NCBI RefSeq assembly: GCF_033439725.1
Contig: NW_026944383.1
Location: 6,014,001 to 6,078,000 of the forward strand
Length of the DNA stretch: 64,000 bases
DNA from: Neurospora tetraspora
Lineage: Eukaryota > Ascomycota > Sordariomycetes > Sordariales > Sordariaceae
Reading direction: 5' to 3'
Below the pieces are notes generated by a model. It searched no databases. It had not been told where the DNA came from and was given only the letters and a program-made list of their open reading frames with translations. A program made the translations under genes and the position numbers. Positions 37,311 to 49,122 of the stretch are shown here, one piece after another. Numbering within the stretch: the stretch's first letter is position 1; each line of letters begins with the position of its first letter.

Positions 37311-40300
37311 ATGTCTACTGCTTTCCAGACGACGCCGAACCAGTCCATATCAGTATCCGCTACCACTTCGCCATCCAATCGCCAATATTCGTCGTTCCAC
37401 CCCGACCCCCCTACGACGCGAGAAGGCCCCGGCTCCGGCTATTATGCAAACCAGCACAACGCCGGACAATCATCGTCGCACACATCATCGCAACAACACT
37501 CCCGAAGACCTAGCGCCTACGACCAACCGACCGGCTTTGAGCCTCACATGAGCTCCCGCACCGCCATTGCCCAGTCCGTTCCGGCTCCCGTGACCTCCAT
37601 CGCTTCCGACCAACCACCGTCGTCTTCGGACAGAAGGCGAAATAATATGCCTACCGCCGTACCTCCTCGAACATCGTCTCGTCATGATCCAAACACCAGC
37701 TCTCGGCGCGCCACACAGTCGGCCGATCGCGCCGCCGCATCTCGGCAATCTAATGCGAATGGCACCATGGACCCAGCGGCCGTAGACGAGGCTGCCGCTC
37801 GGAGCCGTCGACAACACCAAATGGCACAGGATGCGAATCACAGAACGAGCAGCTCGCGAGGGAATCCCACGGCGACATCACTACCCGTCCGCTCACAGCC
37901 CAATGCCACCAGCTCGAGACAGCAGTCGTCCAGAGAAGCGAGCGACATTCTCAATAACATACTAATTCAACAGCCCGAAATAGATATAGAGCGGGAGCGG
38001 GAGCGATTGGCCCAAGCACAAGCACAAGCTCATGCGCATGCACAAGCGCAGGCACAAGCACAGGCACAACAGGCGAGTAACTACAACCACCATCACCGCC
38101 AAGAGGCCGCGTCGCAGGCTGTGGCAGCTCCTGAAGGCGATTATGGAGAGGAAAGCCGGCGCGGCCATAGAAGCCGGCACGATCATTCCAAGCGAGAAAA
38201 GCATACCAAATTTGGCGAATATATTCTCGGCAATACGATTGGAGAGGGTGAATTCGGCAAGGTCAAGCTTGGGTGGAAGCAGGAAGGCGGCGTTCAGGTA
38301 CGTAGGACGAATATCTTGCCGTCCTTCAACATGCTGCTTACTGATTTACCCATAACAAGGTCGCTATCAAACTTATCAAAAAGGACACAGTGGGCAACAA
38401 TCCATCTCGCATGGCAAAGATCATGCGGGAAGTTGCGATTCTGAAGCAACTGACCCATCCCAACATTGTTCGGTTACATAAGATGGAGGAATCCGACAGA
38501 CATTATGGTATCGTGCTCGAGTATGCATCGGGAGGCGAGCTGTTTGACTACATCCTCAATCACCGATATCTGAAGGACAATGCCGCCCGGCGACTGTTTG
38601 CTCAGCTCGTATCTGGCGTAGGGTATCTGCATAAGAAGGGTATCGTGCATCGTGATCTGAAGCTGGAGAATTTGCTTCTCGATCGAAACCGCAACATCAT
38701 CATCACGGATTTTGGGTTTGCCAATACCTTCGATCCCAACCAGGAGCTTTCGGAGGAGGAAGAGCTAAACCTGTCAGATCGCGAGTTTGTCAAGCGCATG
38801 GGCCTCGATAAGGTCAATGACGCTGGTTGGCGAAAAGGAGATCTTATGCAGACTAGTTGTGGCAGTCCGTGCTACGCAGCTCCAGAATTGGTAGTTAGTG
38901 ACTCCCTCTACACCGGAAGGAAAGTAGATGTCTGGAGCTGCGGAGTCATTCTGGTAAGTTAGCCCTCGTCCTGCCGCATGATCCATAGCTGACGTTGGTT
39001 TAGTACGCCATGCTTGCTGGCTATCTTCCTTTCGACGACGATCCGGCGAATCCCGAAGGCGACAACATCAATCTTCTATACAAGTACATCGTCAACACGC
39101 CTCTCACGTTCCCCGAATATGTCACGCCACATGCCAGGGATTTACTGCGGAGGATATTGGTACCTAATCCGCGAAAACGAGCGGATCTGTTCGAGGTAGC
39201 CCGTCACAGCTGGTTGAGCGAATATTCGCATGTTGTCGAGTTCATCACGTCCTCCACTACCACACCTAGCGAGATCCAGAACACGACAGTACCTGCCGAG
39301 GACGAGGGAGAGCCTCCTCACCTTGCTCGTAGCGCTTCAGTACGCGAGGCGCCGAAGAAGCCAACCGCCTCGCCGGCCATCGGTGGCTTGGTTAGCAAGC
39401 AAGGCACCGTGGACCCCGAGGCAGAGGCTGCTCATGCTAAACAGCAGCGCGATAACAAGCGTCGGACGGTACAGGTCGAATATGTTGCTCCGAATACCAC
39501 AACTCAAAGAGGTGATACTGCGGGACAACAGCAACCTTCCAGCAACGCCAACAGAAACCGCAACGAAAGTCAAGCACCAGTGGAATCCTCAGGCAGTATC
39601 CCGACCACGTCGGCCAAGGATAAGCAGCTCTCTCAGGGCCCCTCCGCCCCCAAGGACGCCTACAACAACAAACCCCCTGTTTCCTCGAGAAGACCGCCAA
39701 GTTCTCAGCAGAATGCCGGAATTGCTCCCACTACGGGTAACGCAGCGGCTCCTAGGCCGAGCCGTGACGGCCGTCCCACCACCACTGAAAACCAGTATCT
39801 GTCAGGGGCAGCAGGTGCATTAACCCAAAGGCCTACTACTGGCGGGTCCATGCAGTCAGGAAGACCTTCGTACGGCCAACCAGCACCACCTGAAGTCGCT
39901 GACGCTAACGTACACGGCAGAATCCAGCAACCTTTCAAGGGATCCGGCAGTGGTCACTTTGGCGTACCTACAAGCACCCCCGCAGAGCAGCAACCGAACC
40001 AAAGCGTCGATTCTTATGGCAGGCCCAGCATCAGCACGGGCTCTAGGTTTGACAAGGTACGGGAAGATGGCGTTGTCAAGGGCCACAAGAGGTCCAGCAC
40101 TATGGGCGAACTCGGTGGCAAGCTCTTTGGCCGGAGCGGCTCGTTGTTTGGAGGTAGGAAATCCAAGCGACAGCAGGAGCTTCAACAGGCCGGAGAGAAG
40201 ACCAAGAAGTATCCCCCTGTTAGCATGAACAACTCAATGCCAGGCGGCGATAATGGCTCTCGGCCGTCCTTGGATTCCAAGCGATCTCGCCGGTCTTTCT

Positions 40301-40863
40301 CGATGGGAATGGGGAAGAAGTCTTCTGGAGGCAGTATCACTGGTTCCAATGGCTCTCAGGAGAAGTCTAATAAGCGGTTCTCTTTCATCCCCCCTTCGCT
40401 ATCAAGGGCTTTGGGCTACAACAAAGAGGACGAACCTCCAGCTCTCGATTCACAACAGGACCTGCCCATCCAGGAGCCCTCATCCGTTGATCAGTTTGTG
40501 GGCCGGGAACAAAATGTGAGCGCGACCACTGTTGACGGGATGTACACTCAGCTCCAGGATTCGCAACAAGGCTTACCAGCTGCCAACACTCAGTACCAAT
40601 ACGGACGACCATCTGGGACCATGCTCAACGCTGGATCGGATCCGTCTGTCAACAGCATGCCTCGGGCACCTGTACAGCAAGACGGATTATACGATGCTCG
40701 CAAGGGTAACAACCGGGCGAACCGTGGTGTTCTGCAAAAGAACAAACGTTTTGTGGATTATGAAGGAGGACCTCACGATCACTCCGGCAGCAGCGGTCCT
40801 GCAAGAAAAGTTATGGACTTCTTCAGGAGACGCGGCAAGGCCCGGGGTGGTGAAAACAATTGA
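37311..40863 (+). CDS. kin4: Kin4-type serine/threonine protein kinase
   Basis: Three exons: 37311-38297, 38360-38953, 39004-40863, giving 1146 residues; both introns (62 and 50 nt) are phase 0. Residues 1-300 are Ser/Gln/Arg-rich with a Gln-Ala/His-Ala repeat at about 233-255. The kinase domain spans about 303-570: glycine loop IGEGEFG 310-316, VAIK lysine 333, HRDLKLEN from 426, DFG 446-448, [12 protein letters not shown] ending at 505, and [18 protein letters not shown]. These last two resemble yeast Kin4/Frk1 of the CAMK/Snf1-related group. The roughly 570-residue tail is basic, Ser/Gly-rich and disordered, ending in a lysine/arginine cluster. Yeast Kin4 works in the spindle-position checkpoint; whether that role holds in filamentous fungi is inference. 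An acidic insertion of about 38 residues sits in the activation loop (453-490). All catalytic residues are present. Confidence 0.9.
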
Positions 40864-42499
40864 GGAGATGGCGAACCGGATATACCATCGATATCTGAGC
40901 TTTTCACTCGCAGTCGACCAATGAAATAGGGCTGGACATTCGCTTCGTTTTTTGCGGCCCTGTGGTGGCCTGCGCGGGACCTGACGTTGGGCTTTCTCGA
41001 CGGCTGGATCTTGGTCACGCAGCTTACTTTCGAACAGAGTTCGTCATTATGCCCTTGTAATCATTCGAGACCGAGCAACGAAAAGATCTCAAAAGTCATA
41101 TCCCTGATCTCAATTGGCGGCCGAGCGATAGTTCTATATCGAGTCATCTCATTGTTATATCAGCCATGGGCGGAGAACATGGTGATCGGCAGTTGGCGGA
41201 TGTGGATATACCCATTGCTACGGATGTTGCTTATATCTACTGATTGCGACGGCTAGAGGAGTGAGACCCAGTGAGTGTAGCGGAGAGAAGGACGGATGTT
41301 CCATCCATAGGCGAGTTGCCATGAACTTGGGCTAGGACAGGGCTACGAAACCAGAAGACATATTTTGTGCCACTTTTGTAATAAGTTGTTGTTTGTTTTT
41401 TTTCTTCTGCATTTTTCTGTCCGTCTTCGTATCTCTCTACTCCTTGTTGGCAAAGGGAGTTACAATCGAATGTGGGATGTCTACTACTGTTTAGCTGGAG
41501 TTGTTTTGGTGTTAAAGGTTTCAGAGACTTTCTTTTTCCAGCTTATAGGGCAAGCGGGGGATATGTATGGTAGTGAGAGTGGTTTTGTCGTCGATTATCT
41601 ATCACCTAGTTTGGCATGCATGATGGGGCGTATGATATCCTTTTCTCTGCGAACAGTATCAGTCTCTATATACCTGTTGATGTCACGGAGCATGTGGTTA
41701 TATTTTTTCTTTCGCGGAGCCTGTTTACACTTTTGCCGTATTTAGCTTCACATCCTCACATCCTCATGAGCATGTTGAGCAGAAGAGGGGTTTGATGTTG
41801 AGGGACTAGTGTCTGATAATTTACTAGGAGGAGATGTCGGTTGGATGGTCATTATGTTGCTTATTATGGGCGAAGTTGAGCGATGGGATTCTGTCGCAGG
41901 GATCTCAGTCAACACCATCATGTCTATCGACTGGCCTATATTTTCTGGGAGTTTCCAGTCGGCTGCTGATGGTAGGGACATGTATAAGGTGGCAATTGGG
42001 TTGTTTGAAGTCGTGGAAGTGAGGCTTTTGGAGTTGTATGATGTACCTATACCGCAAAGTGGAAGGAGTTTGTACATACACCCACCACCTGTAAGTCACT
42101 GATGAACGGACCACTGAGCGTGCACGGCCTGTGAGCCCTGGTGTGCCTGGTCCAAAGTCCAAACACCATTCAATGAATGGGGCGACCTTGATGGCCAGAC
42201 CATTCCGTGCCCCTGAATGCCGATGGCCTGACCTGACCTCCAGTGTAAACAACATCGTGAAATGGTACGTACCGGCAGCCGTTCGCCACTGCCAATTGTT
42301 GACTCACAACTGTCAGGCCACCCACTGGAGTCCTTTATCAGGGTCCCCGTACCCCGCCGCCGGGCACTGGATCCCGTCGGATGGAAGCTTCCGTTGACTG
42401 CCCCGCCAAAATTCACCTTTCCGCGTCCTCGAATTCCACCATCTCAAGCGCCCAATTCACTTTACTACACCACGCTAGTAACGAATTCGACAAACCAAC
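40864..42499. other. intergenic region between kinase and DPS1
   Basis: 1.6 kb. The first part is probably the kinase 3' untranslated region; the last 150 bases form the DPS1 leader. Overlapping frames of about 100 codons on both strands at 41.75-42.10 kb lack motifs. Nothing else is supported. Confidence 0.55.
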
Positions 42500-44501
42500 A
42501 TGGCCGACAACGCTGCCACCACTCCCGCGCCCCCGGCCGAACAGCAGCCTCCCGCCGCTGCTCCCGCTGCCGCCCCCGCTGCCGAAGGCGCTGAGGGCGA
42601 GGGTCCCTCCAAGAAGGCGCAAAAGAAGGCTGAGGCCAAGGCCAAGAAGGAGGCCGAGAAGGCTCGCCGCGCTGCTGAGCGCGAGGCCGCTGCTAAGGCC
42701 GCCGGCAAGAGCACCGGACCGACCGAGGATCTCGCCAAGGACAACTATGGTGTCGTCAAGGAGAGGAAGGGACAATTCGAGCTGTCGGCTGATGTCGAGG
42801 ATGTCAACTTGAAGAACATCGGCGAGGAGCACGTCGGCAAGGCTGTCATTGTCAGGGCCTGGGTCCAGAATGCCAGAATCCAAGGGTAGGTTGCGCCCTC
42901 TTCGGGCCTGTTGTCTAGGAGTCATCAAGACAGAAAGATGGGCTGACCGGCTTCTTACACTGTTACAGCGCGAAGATGGCTTTCCTCGAGCTGCGCGAGG
43001 AGGGCGCCTGGACCATCCAGGGTGTTTTTGCCGCCAACAACGAAGGCACCCCCGTGAGCAAGCAAATGGTCAAGTTCGCGGCCGGTATCAACCCCGAGAG
43101 TTTCGTCGTCGTCGAGGGTACCGTCGAGAAGCCCCTCGAGCCCGTCAAGAGCTGCAAGGTTTCCAACTACGAGCTGCACATCCGCAAGATCTTCGTTCTC
43201 GCCGCTGCCCCCCAGATGCTCGGCATGACTCTGGCCGCCGCCAACCGCCCCATCACCAACTTCAGCGACGAGGAGCCCGCTCCGGAGAAGGCTGCCGAGG
43301 AGGGTGTCGACAAGCTTTCCATTACCGCCGAGTCCTCTATCCCCGCCGCTACCATGCTCACCCATCTCGACAACATCATCATGCACAAGCGCGCCCCTGT
43401 TCAGCAGGCTATTGCCGATATCCGTGTGGAGGTCAAGGATCTGTTCAGGTCTTACCTCAAGAGCCACGGTTTCAAGGAGTTTGAGCCCCCCTGCTTGATC
43501 GGTGCTGCCTCTGAGGGTGGTGCCAACGTCTTCCGCATGCCCTACTTCGACAAGGAGGCTTTCCTCGCCCAGTCTCCCCAGTTCTACAAGCAGTTTGAGA
43601 TTGCTGGCGGCAGGAAGCGCGTCTTCAGCATCGGTCCCGTATTCAGAGCTGAGAACTCCAACACCCCAAGACACATGACTGAGGTAAGCTAGACGAAGGA
43701 CATTAGACGAGTTGGAGAAAAGCTGGAGCTGACATGTGGCCTAGTTCACCGGTCTCGATCTGGAAATGGAGATCAAGAAGGACTACAGAGAGGTTCTCCT
43801 CATGCTCGAGGGCGTCCTGCTTCACATCTTCCGCGGCATTAAGGAGCGCTGCGCGGCTGAGATTGAGCTTGTGCGCTCCGTCTATCCCGCCGAGGAGTTC
43901 CTTCTCCCCGAGCCCGGCAAGGAGGTCAGATTGACCTTTGCTGAGTATGTGTCTCCCTAGCGACCCCACCCGCCCCTGAAAATCACCTCCACCGTGATAG
44001 CTAACGTAATTGTCAACAATTAGGGGTCAGAAGCTTCTCCGCGAGGAGGGCCCCGAGGAGTACCGTAACGTGTCCGACGACGAGGACATGAGCACCCCCC
44101 AGGAGAAGGCTCTCGGCGCCATTGTCCGCAAGAAGTTCAACACGGACTTCTACGTGCTCGACAAGTTCCCCGAGGGTGCCAGACCCTTCTACGCCAAGCT
44201 CGACGACGCCAACCCCAACGTCACCAACGCCTTCGACTTCTTCCTCCGCGGCCAGGAGATCCTGTCTGGCGGTCAGCGTATCAACGACCCCGAGGAGCTC
44301 GAGGCCCGCATCGTCCAGAAGGGTGTCGACCCCAAGAGCGGCGGAATCAAGGAGTACGTCGACGTGTTCAGACAGGCCGGTGTGCCCGCCCACGGTGGTG
44401 GTGGCATCGGTCTTGACCGCGTTGTTGCCTGGTTCCTTAACCTGCCTAGTGTCCACCTTGCGGCGTACTACCCCAGGACGCCCAAGAGGTTGCTTCCTTA
44501 A
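42500..44501 (+). CDS. DPS1: cytosolic aspartyl-tRNA synthetase
   Basis: Four exons: 42500-42885, 42969-43683, 43745-43944, 44024-44501, giving 592 residues. Introns of 83, 61 and 79 nt are GT-AG with good branch sites (for example GCTGACAT). Residues 1-75 are an Ala/Pro stretch followed by a Lys/Ala/Glu-rich helix, the tRNA-binding extension of eukaryotic AspRS. An OB-fold anticodon-binding domain follows (AKMAFLELREEGAWTIQGVF, about 130-200). The class II core has IGAASEGGANVF, motif 2 around FRAENSNTPRHMTE at 354-367 followed by FTGLDLEME, and motif 3 AHGGGGIGLDRVVAWFL near the C-terminus. The protein charges tRNA-Asp in the cytosol. No mitochondrial presequence is visible. Length matches fungal orthologues. 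Confidence 0.97.
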
Positions 44502-44615
44502 GTGACTTGATGATGATGGGAGAGATTAGGAGATGGGCGATTTGTGTTGCGAAAGTCACGAAGCGTGTTGGGACATTTTTTTTACTAGATTTTTTCACGA
44601 CATAGAGCTCATGCC

Positions 44616-44621
44616 AATAAA
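44616..44621 (+). terminator. possible poly(A) signal of DPS1
   Basis: AATAAA 115 bases after the DPS1 stop codon, with a T-rich tract just upstream. The position fits a fungal polyadenylation element, though such signals are loose in these organisms. Confidence 0.4.
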
Positions 44622-45650
44622 AGTTATGATGATCTTTACGAAAGTCTTTTGACTCGGGGAACGGATCCAAGCTGTACCGGCCGACCGCAGGCACATAGGC
44701 TTTGCGACTGTACATGAAGTGATGCCTCACGCTGCAGAGTGCGTACTGTATCGGCGTCTGATGTCATCAGGGGGTCGGAGGCTCGTTGGTGCTGCAATGG
44801 CGGGAAGGTGTACACAAGTAGATGGGCCTGCATTAGATAACGCGTGTTACGCGAAGCAGCCGTGGCAGCAGCCACCTTGCAAATGTTTGTTTGCCGACTT
44901 GCTTGGACCCAGCCAAGCTGTCACATTGGGCTTTTGCAGCTGTTGCATTGACCGCCGCTTTACATATGTACATGTTGAATCTCGTCTTGCCAAAGAGCTT
45001 GGATGATTCCATCTCGTCCATCTTTCTGTGCCAAAAGAGTCGCACGAGTTTGCGGGTTGCGACTAATGGATACGAGAACCTTGGCTAACCCGCTCACCTT
45101 TTGATATGGGCATCAACGTCTGAATGATGAATGTGAGTGCCATTGCGTCGTTTCCGAAAGAGGAAAACTAGGGGAAGCCTGGTCGTCTCTGGGTCGTTGC
45201 GTGTTCTGGAATGCCAAGCAGTCCACTCTTCCATGTTTTTGTTGTGCAGTTGGAACGATCCCACCTTTCAACAAGCGACACATCCAGCCATACGCCATAT
45301 CACGGCGGCCAACGCATCTGGATCTGAATCGTGCATCTCAAAAATCAAGAAACGCTCACGTGCCCCAGAGTGTAAACTAGGGTAGGTAGCATTGGATAGT
45401 AGCTCGTCCGGTGAAGCTGTCAAGGTACCCAGGAGTCACAGCAAGCCCTGTTCCATTCAGCTCTCACCGCCGATAATCGTCATGGCTTCACCATTCGGTG
45501 AACAAGAACAACGGAAACTCCGCCGCGATGGAGTCCCGGATGAGGTCAGCGAGGGGGGCAAGCTCGGACCCTTAATCGTCTCGCACCGCTGAGCAGTGAG
45601 CACCGCTATCTGGGACTGACAAATCCGGCCTAGCGTGTCGATTAGCGGCC

Positions 45651-45872
45651 TCCCACCAGCCAGTCGCTTCCAGTTCCTTGCAGGGAAATCGGGGTCTGAA
45701 AACAGGTCCTAGTAAGTGCCCAGTGAGACTGTAATTCACATGACGAGGTGAAAAGTCTTAGGGGGTACTCATCAGGACATATTGACGGATTTTTCCCCGT
45801 TGCACCCAGTAAAGTCTGATTTGGGTCTGTTCTCAGACCCCCATTTCCCTGCAAGGTTGTTCCCACCAGCCA
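45651..45872. mobile_element. MITE-like element with 34-bp inverted ends
   Basis: Arms 45676-45709 and 45823-45856 are inverted copies matching at 30 of 34 positions (shared core CCTTGCAGGGAAAT, then GGGGTCTGA). The direct repeat TCCCACCAGCCA flanks them at 45651-45662 and 45861-45872. The spacer between the arms is about 113 bp and non-coding. The structure fits a short non-autonomous DNA transposon, with the 12-bp direct repeats as a possible target duplication. However, they sit 13 nt and 4 nt outside the arms, so the true ends are uncertain. It lies about 340 bp before the exchanger start codon, probably in its promoter. Confidence 0.55.
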
Positions 45873-46214
45873 ACGACAAGTCAACGCCAAGTCTGCGTCG
45901 ATCCCCCGGCCTTGCCCCTTCCACCCACATCCACCTTGTCCACTTCTTCCCTTTCTTGGCATGGCCTTATAAGCCCCGGTGCCTATCTGCTACCTGCCCA
46001 CGTTGTACCTACTTCTGTCCGACTGGACTCCCGCCCAAGCAACCTATCCCCAAGCCATTCGGCATCAACTTTAGTAGACGAACTTCGGACTTACAACATC
46101 CCCCCGCATCTGCATTTTCGAGCCTTATCTCCATTTCTTTCTTTTCCGTTGCAGAGCAGTGCGGTTGAAGAAGTACACGCCCTCTCCCTCGAACGAGTCG
46201 ACCGGTCAATTTCG

Positions 46215-49122
46215 ATGAAGGAACCTTCGAATAATTCCTCGTACACAAATCGCATTCGCTCCTGGGCAAACTCCAAGACGCATGGAGCTTCAGGCCCCGT
46301 CAGCTTGCTTCCCATAAGCAACCCTCCCACCGGTACTACCACTACCAACTCCATCACCACAGTCGGCCAAGATGCCACGCTCAACGACAGCAGCCGCGGC
46401 GGGAATGTGCCCTCCGCGCACCAACAACCCCAGCAGACTTCCACAGACTCTTCGTCAACCGGCGGCCATCACAAGGAGGATAGCAATAATGGCGCCAAAT
46501 CCCCGACGGTTACATCACACCAAGCTGCGGGGCAGGGGCCTGAGTTAGAAACTACGGTCGCTGCTGCCGCTCAAGAACAAGAGCAGAAGCAGAAGCCGAA
46601 CATCGCAGTTAGATTTGGGAAGGTCGTCAAGCAGGTCTTGTTTCACAACAAGCTCGTGAACTTGATGTTGGTCTTCGTCCCCGTCGGCATTGTCGTCAGC
46701 CAGCTACCGGGCTCCTCGCCTGGTCTCGTCTTCGCCATGAATGCCCTTGCCATCGTTCCTCTTGCCGGCCTCCTCAGTTATGCCACCGAAAGCGTGGCCC
46801 GTAAGCTTGGAGACTCGCTCGGCGCCCTGTTGAACGTTACGTTCGGCAACGCTGTAGAGCTGATCATTTTGTAAGCCCGCTAATCGAAAAAGTCCCATGT
46901 CTTTATGGGACTGCTGCGCTAACACTCCTTCGATAGTATGTACGTTTTCCACCTGCCAGTTGGTAATCTGATCAAGACAAGAGAGAGCGAGAAGCCCTTC
47001 TGTAACAGGATAAGGGCATTATCGGATCAATTGCGTCCCAAATCATTGATACTGCCTTTCCCGTTACTCCCATCCCCATGTTGAGTCCATGTATTGCTGT
47101 GCCATTCCCTATCCAAATTTGTCCATATGCTTACAAAGTCTGTTTTGTTCAACGTTTACAGTATCGCCCTTGTCAAGGTAAGCTTTCCGAGTTCCACCCG
47201 CCCACCATGGGGTTTAACATGGCTAATAACTGTTTCAGGACGAGATCAACATCGTACAGGCTTCACTCCTTGGCTCAATCTTGGCCAATTTGCTCCTCAT
47301 CCTGGGCATGTCGTTCTTGCTTGGCGGTCTTCGTTTCCGAGAACAGGTTCGTTCAATCACCTTCTTGACGTGTGAACCTTTAATGGAGCCTTGTTATTGA
47401 CCCAACTTGTGCAGATCTACAACAGCACCGTCACCCAGATGAGTGCTTGTCTTCTCAGTTTGAGTGTTATTAGCCTCGTCTTGCCTGTATGCTCATCCCC
47501 GTGCCATCTTCTTTGGTTTTGACCTGCTAATGCTCTTACAGACTGCCTTTCATTATTCTTTCACGGACGAAACTGACGCCGACAAGAAGACTCTGAAGAT
47601 CAGCCGCGGCACCAGTGTTGTAAGCTTTGACTTTCTCAAACGACAAAATTTTTCAACGCTGACTTGATTACAGATTCTTCTGCTTGTATACGTCATTTAT
47701 CTTCTCTTCCAGCTCTTGTCTCACTCTTACCTCTACGAATCCACTCCTCAGCATATCATTGATGAGGAGTCTACTCCGGGACCCGCCGCCGGCTGGCTCG
47801 ATTCCTCGAGCTCTGACAGCGACTCTTCGACAGATTCGGACTCGTCGGACTCGGACTATTCTCGTGAGACAGTCTCCAAGAGAATGAAGCGTGTAATGCG
47901 TGGTGGTCACCGCAGGAGAAAGTCAAGCATCATCTCGAACCTCACGAGTGAGAGCGTTGTTGCAGGTCCTGCTAGGACGCCCTCATTCGGTACCAGTGAT
48001 GTCACCCCTGTTTGTGATGAAGCCACACAGGAGGACTCGTCATCGCGGCCCGGACTCGCCGTTAATCTGCACATCCCTACAACGGAAGGAAATGAGGAGG
48101 CTGTTGAAGACGACAAGCATTACCGCAGGCGGCACAGATATAAGCGACACATGAAGAAGCATCGCAAGCACAAACACAAGAAGCATCACCATAACGGATC
48201 TCAGGAGTTTATGAATGGACAAACCATCGATGAAAACGCCGAGGTTCAGCCGGATGTTGCGCCACCACTTTCGCCTGGCGAACCCCGTCGCGTCGACTTC
48301 GCCGTGGATCCTGCTATCTCTGCCGATAACGCTCAGGCTGAGACATCAGCTGGTCGCCGCCCTTTCCCCGGTCTTCGCGGCATGTCCCTTCGCCCTGTCG
48401 CCAGGAACTTGGCACCGGCTGTCTTTGTCACCGGCCCTGATTCCGTCAACACCCCACCGGTCCCCTCCGGCCCTGTTCCGCGCGTCCGTTACGGCATTCG
48501 CAGGACGAACTCGCTACCGGACCGCCTCAGCCAATCACTGTACCGTCCTCAGGGTGCCTTGATGCCTTCGCAGATTCCAATGTCCGCTGTTGTTGACGGC
48601 GCTGTCCCCGATAAAGACGACGATCATCCCAACGACTTGTCCCGCGTCAGCGCTATCATCCTCTTGCTCGTATCTACCGCCCTGGTAGCCGTCTGCGCCG
48701 AGTTCATGGTTGACTCGATCCACGCCCTGGTCGAGACTTCCAAGGTTCCAGAGCTCTTCATTGGCTTGATTATCCTTCCCATTGTCGGCAACGCCGCCGA
48801 ACATGTCACGGCTATTACCGTTGCCATGAAGAATAAGATGGATCTGGCGATCGGCGTCGCGGTGGGTAGTTCTATCCAAATCGCCCTCTTCATCACGCCG
48901 CTCGTCGTCATTATTGGCTGGTGCATGGACAAAGACATGACGCTCTACTTCACGCTGTTCGAGACGGTGTGTCTGTTCGTCTCAGCTTTCATCGTCAATT
49001 TCTTGGTGTTGGATGGTAGGAGTAACTACCTGGAAGGAGCGCTGTTGTGTGCGACATACGTCATCATAGCCTTGGTGTCATTTTACTCCCCTAACCCGAC
49101 CGATCCGAGCGGGAGTACTTAG
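46215..49122 (+). CDS. VCX1: vacuolar Ca2+/H+ exchanger (CAX/VCX1 family)
   Basis: Seven exons proposed: 46215-46870, 46937-46939 (3 nt), 47162-47177, 47239-47346, 47415-47486, 47542-47619, 47674-49122, giving 793 residues. The first alpha-repeat carries GNAVELII at 211-218, then IVQASLLGSILANLLLILGM; the second carries GNAAEHVTAI at 683-692, then AVGSSIQIALF. These paired motifs define cation/proton exchangers that load Ca2+ into the vacuole using the proton gradient. Residues 1 to about 135 are hydrophilic. Between the two membrane halves lies a loop of about 300 residues (330-631) with an acidic Ser/Asp run and a Lys/Arg/His cluster at about 460-485, far longer than the short acidic linker of yeast Vcx1. 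The frame is open upstream of 46215, so a start up to 101 codons earlier is possible. Confidence 0.93.
46937..46939 (+). other. candidate 3-nt microexon (TAT) of the exchanger gene
   Basis: Upstream intron 46871-46936 has donor GTAAGC, branch GCTAAC and acceptor GATAG. Downstream intron 46940-47161 has donor GTACGT, a CTTAC branch candidate and acceptor TTTACAG. Including TAT yields GNAVELIIFIIALVK, whose spacing equals that of yeast Vcx1 (GNAVELIVSIIALKK) and plant CAX1 (GNATELIIAILAL). Skipping it leaves the frame intact but drops one Ile from the transport motif. Confidence 0.6.

Larger units (their letters stand above)
44502..46214. other. intergenic region between DPS1 and the Ca2+/H+ exchanger
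   Basis: 1.7 kb. It holds the DPS1 3' end with an AATAAA at 44616, an inverted-repeat element at 45651-45872, and a CT-rich exchanger leader from about 45.88 kb. The exchanger's frame stays open upstream to 45912, but that part has leader-like composition and I place the start at 46215. Confidence 0.55.

Noticed and set aside
45912-46214. Upstream in-frame extension of the Ca2+/H+ exchanger (101 codons)
   Set aside because: Composition is that of a CT-rich leader; 46215 gives a more plausible N-terminus, though the longer form cannot be ruled out.
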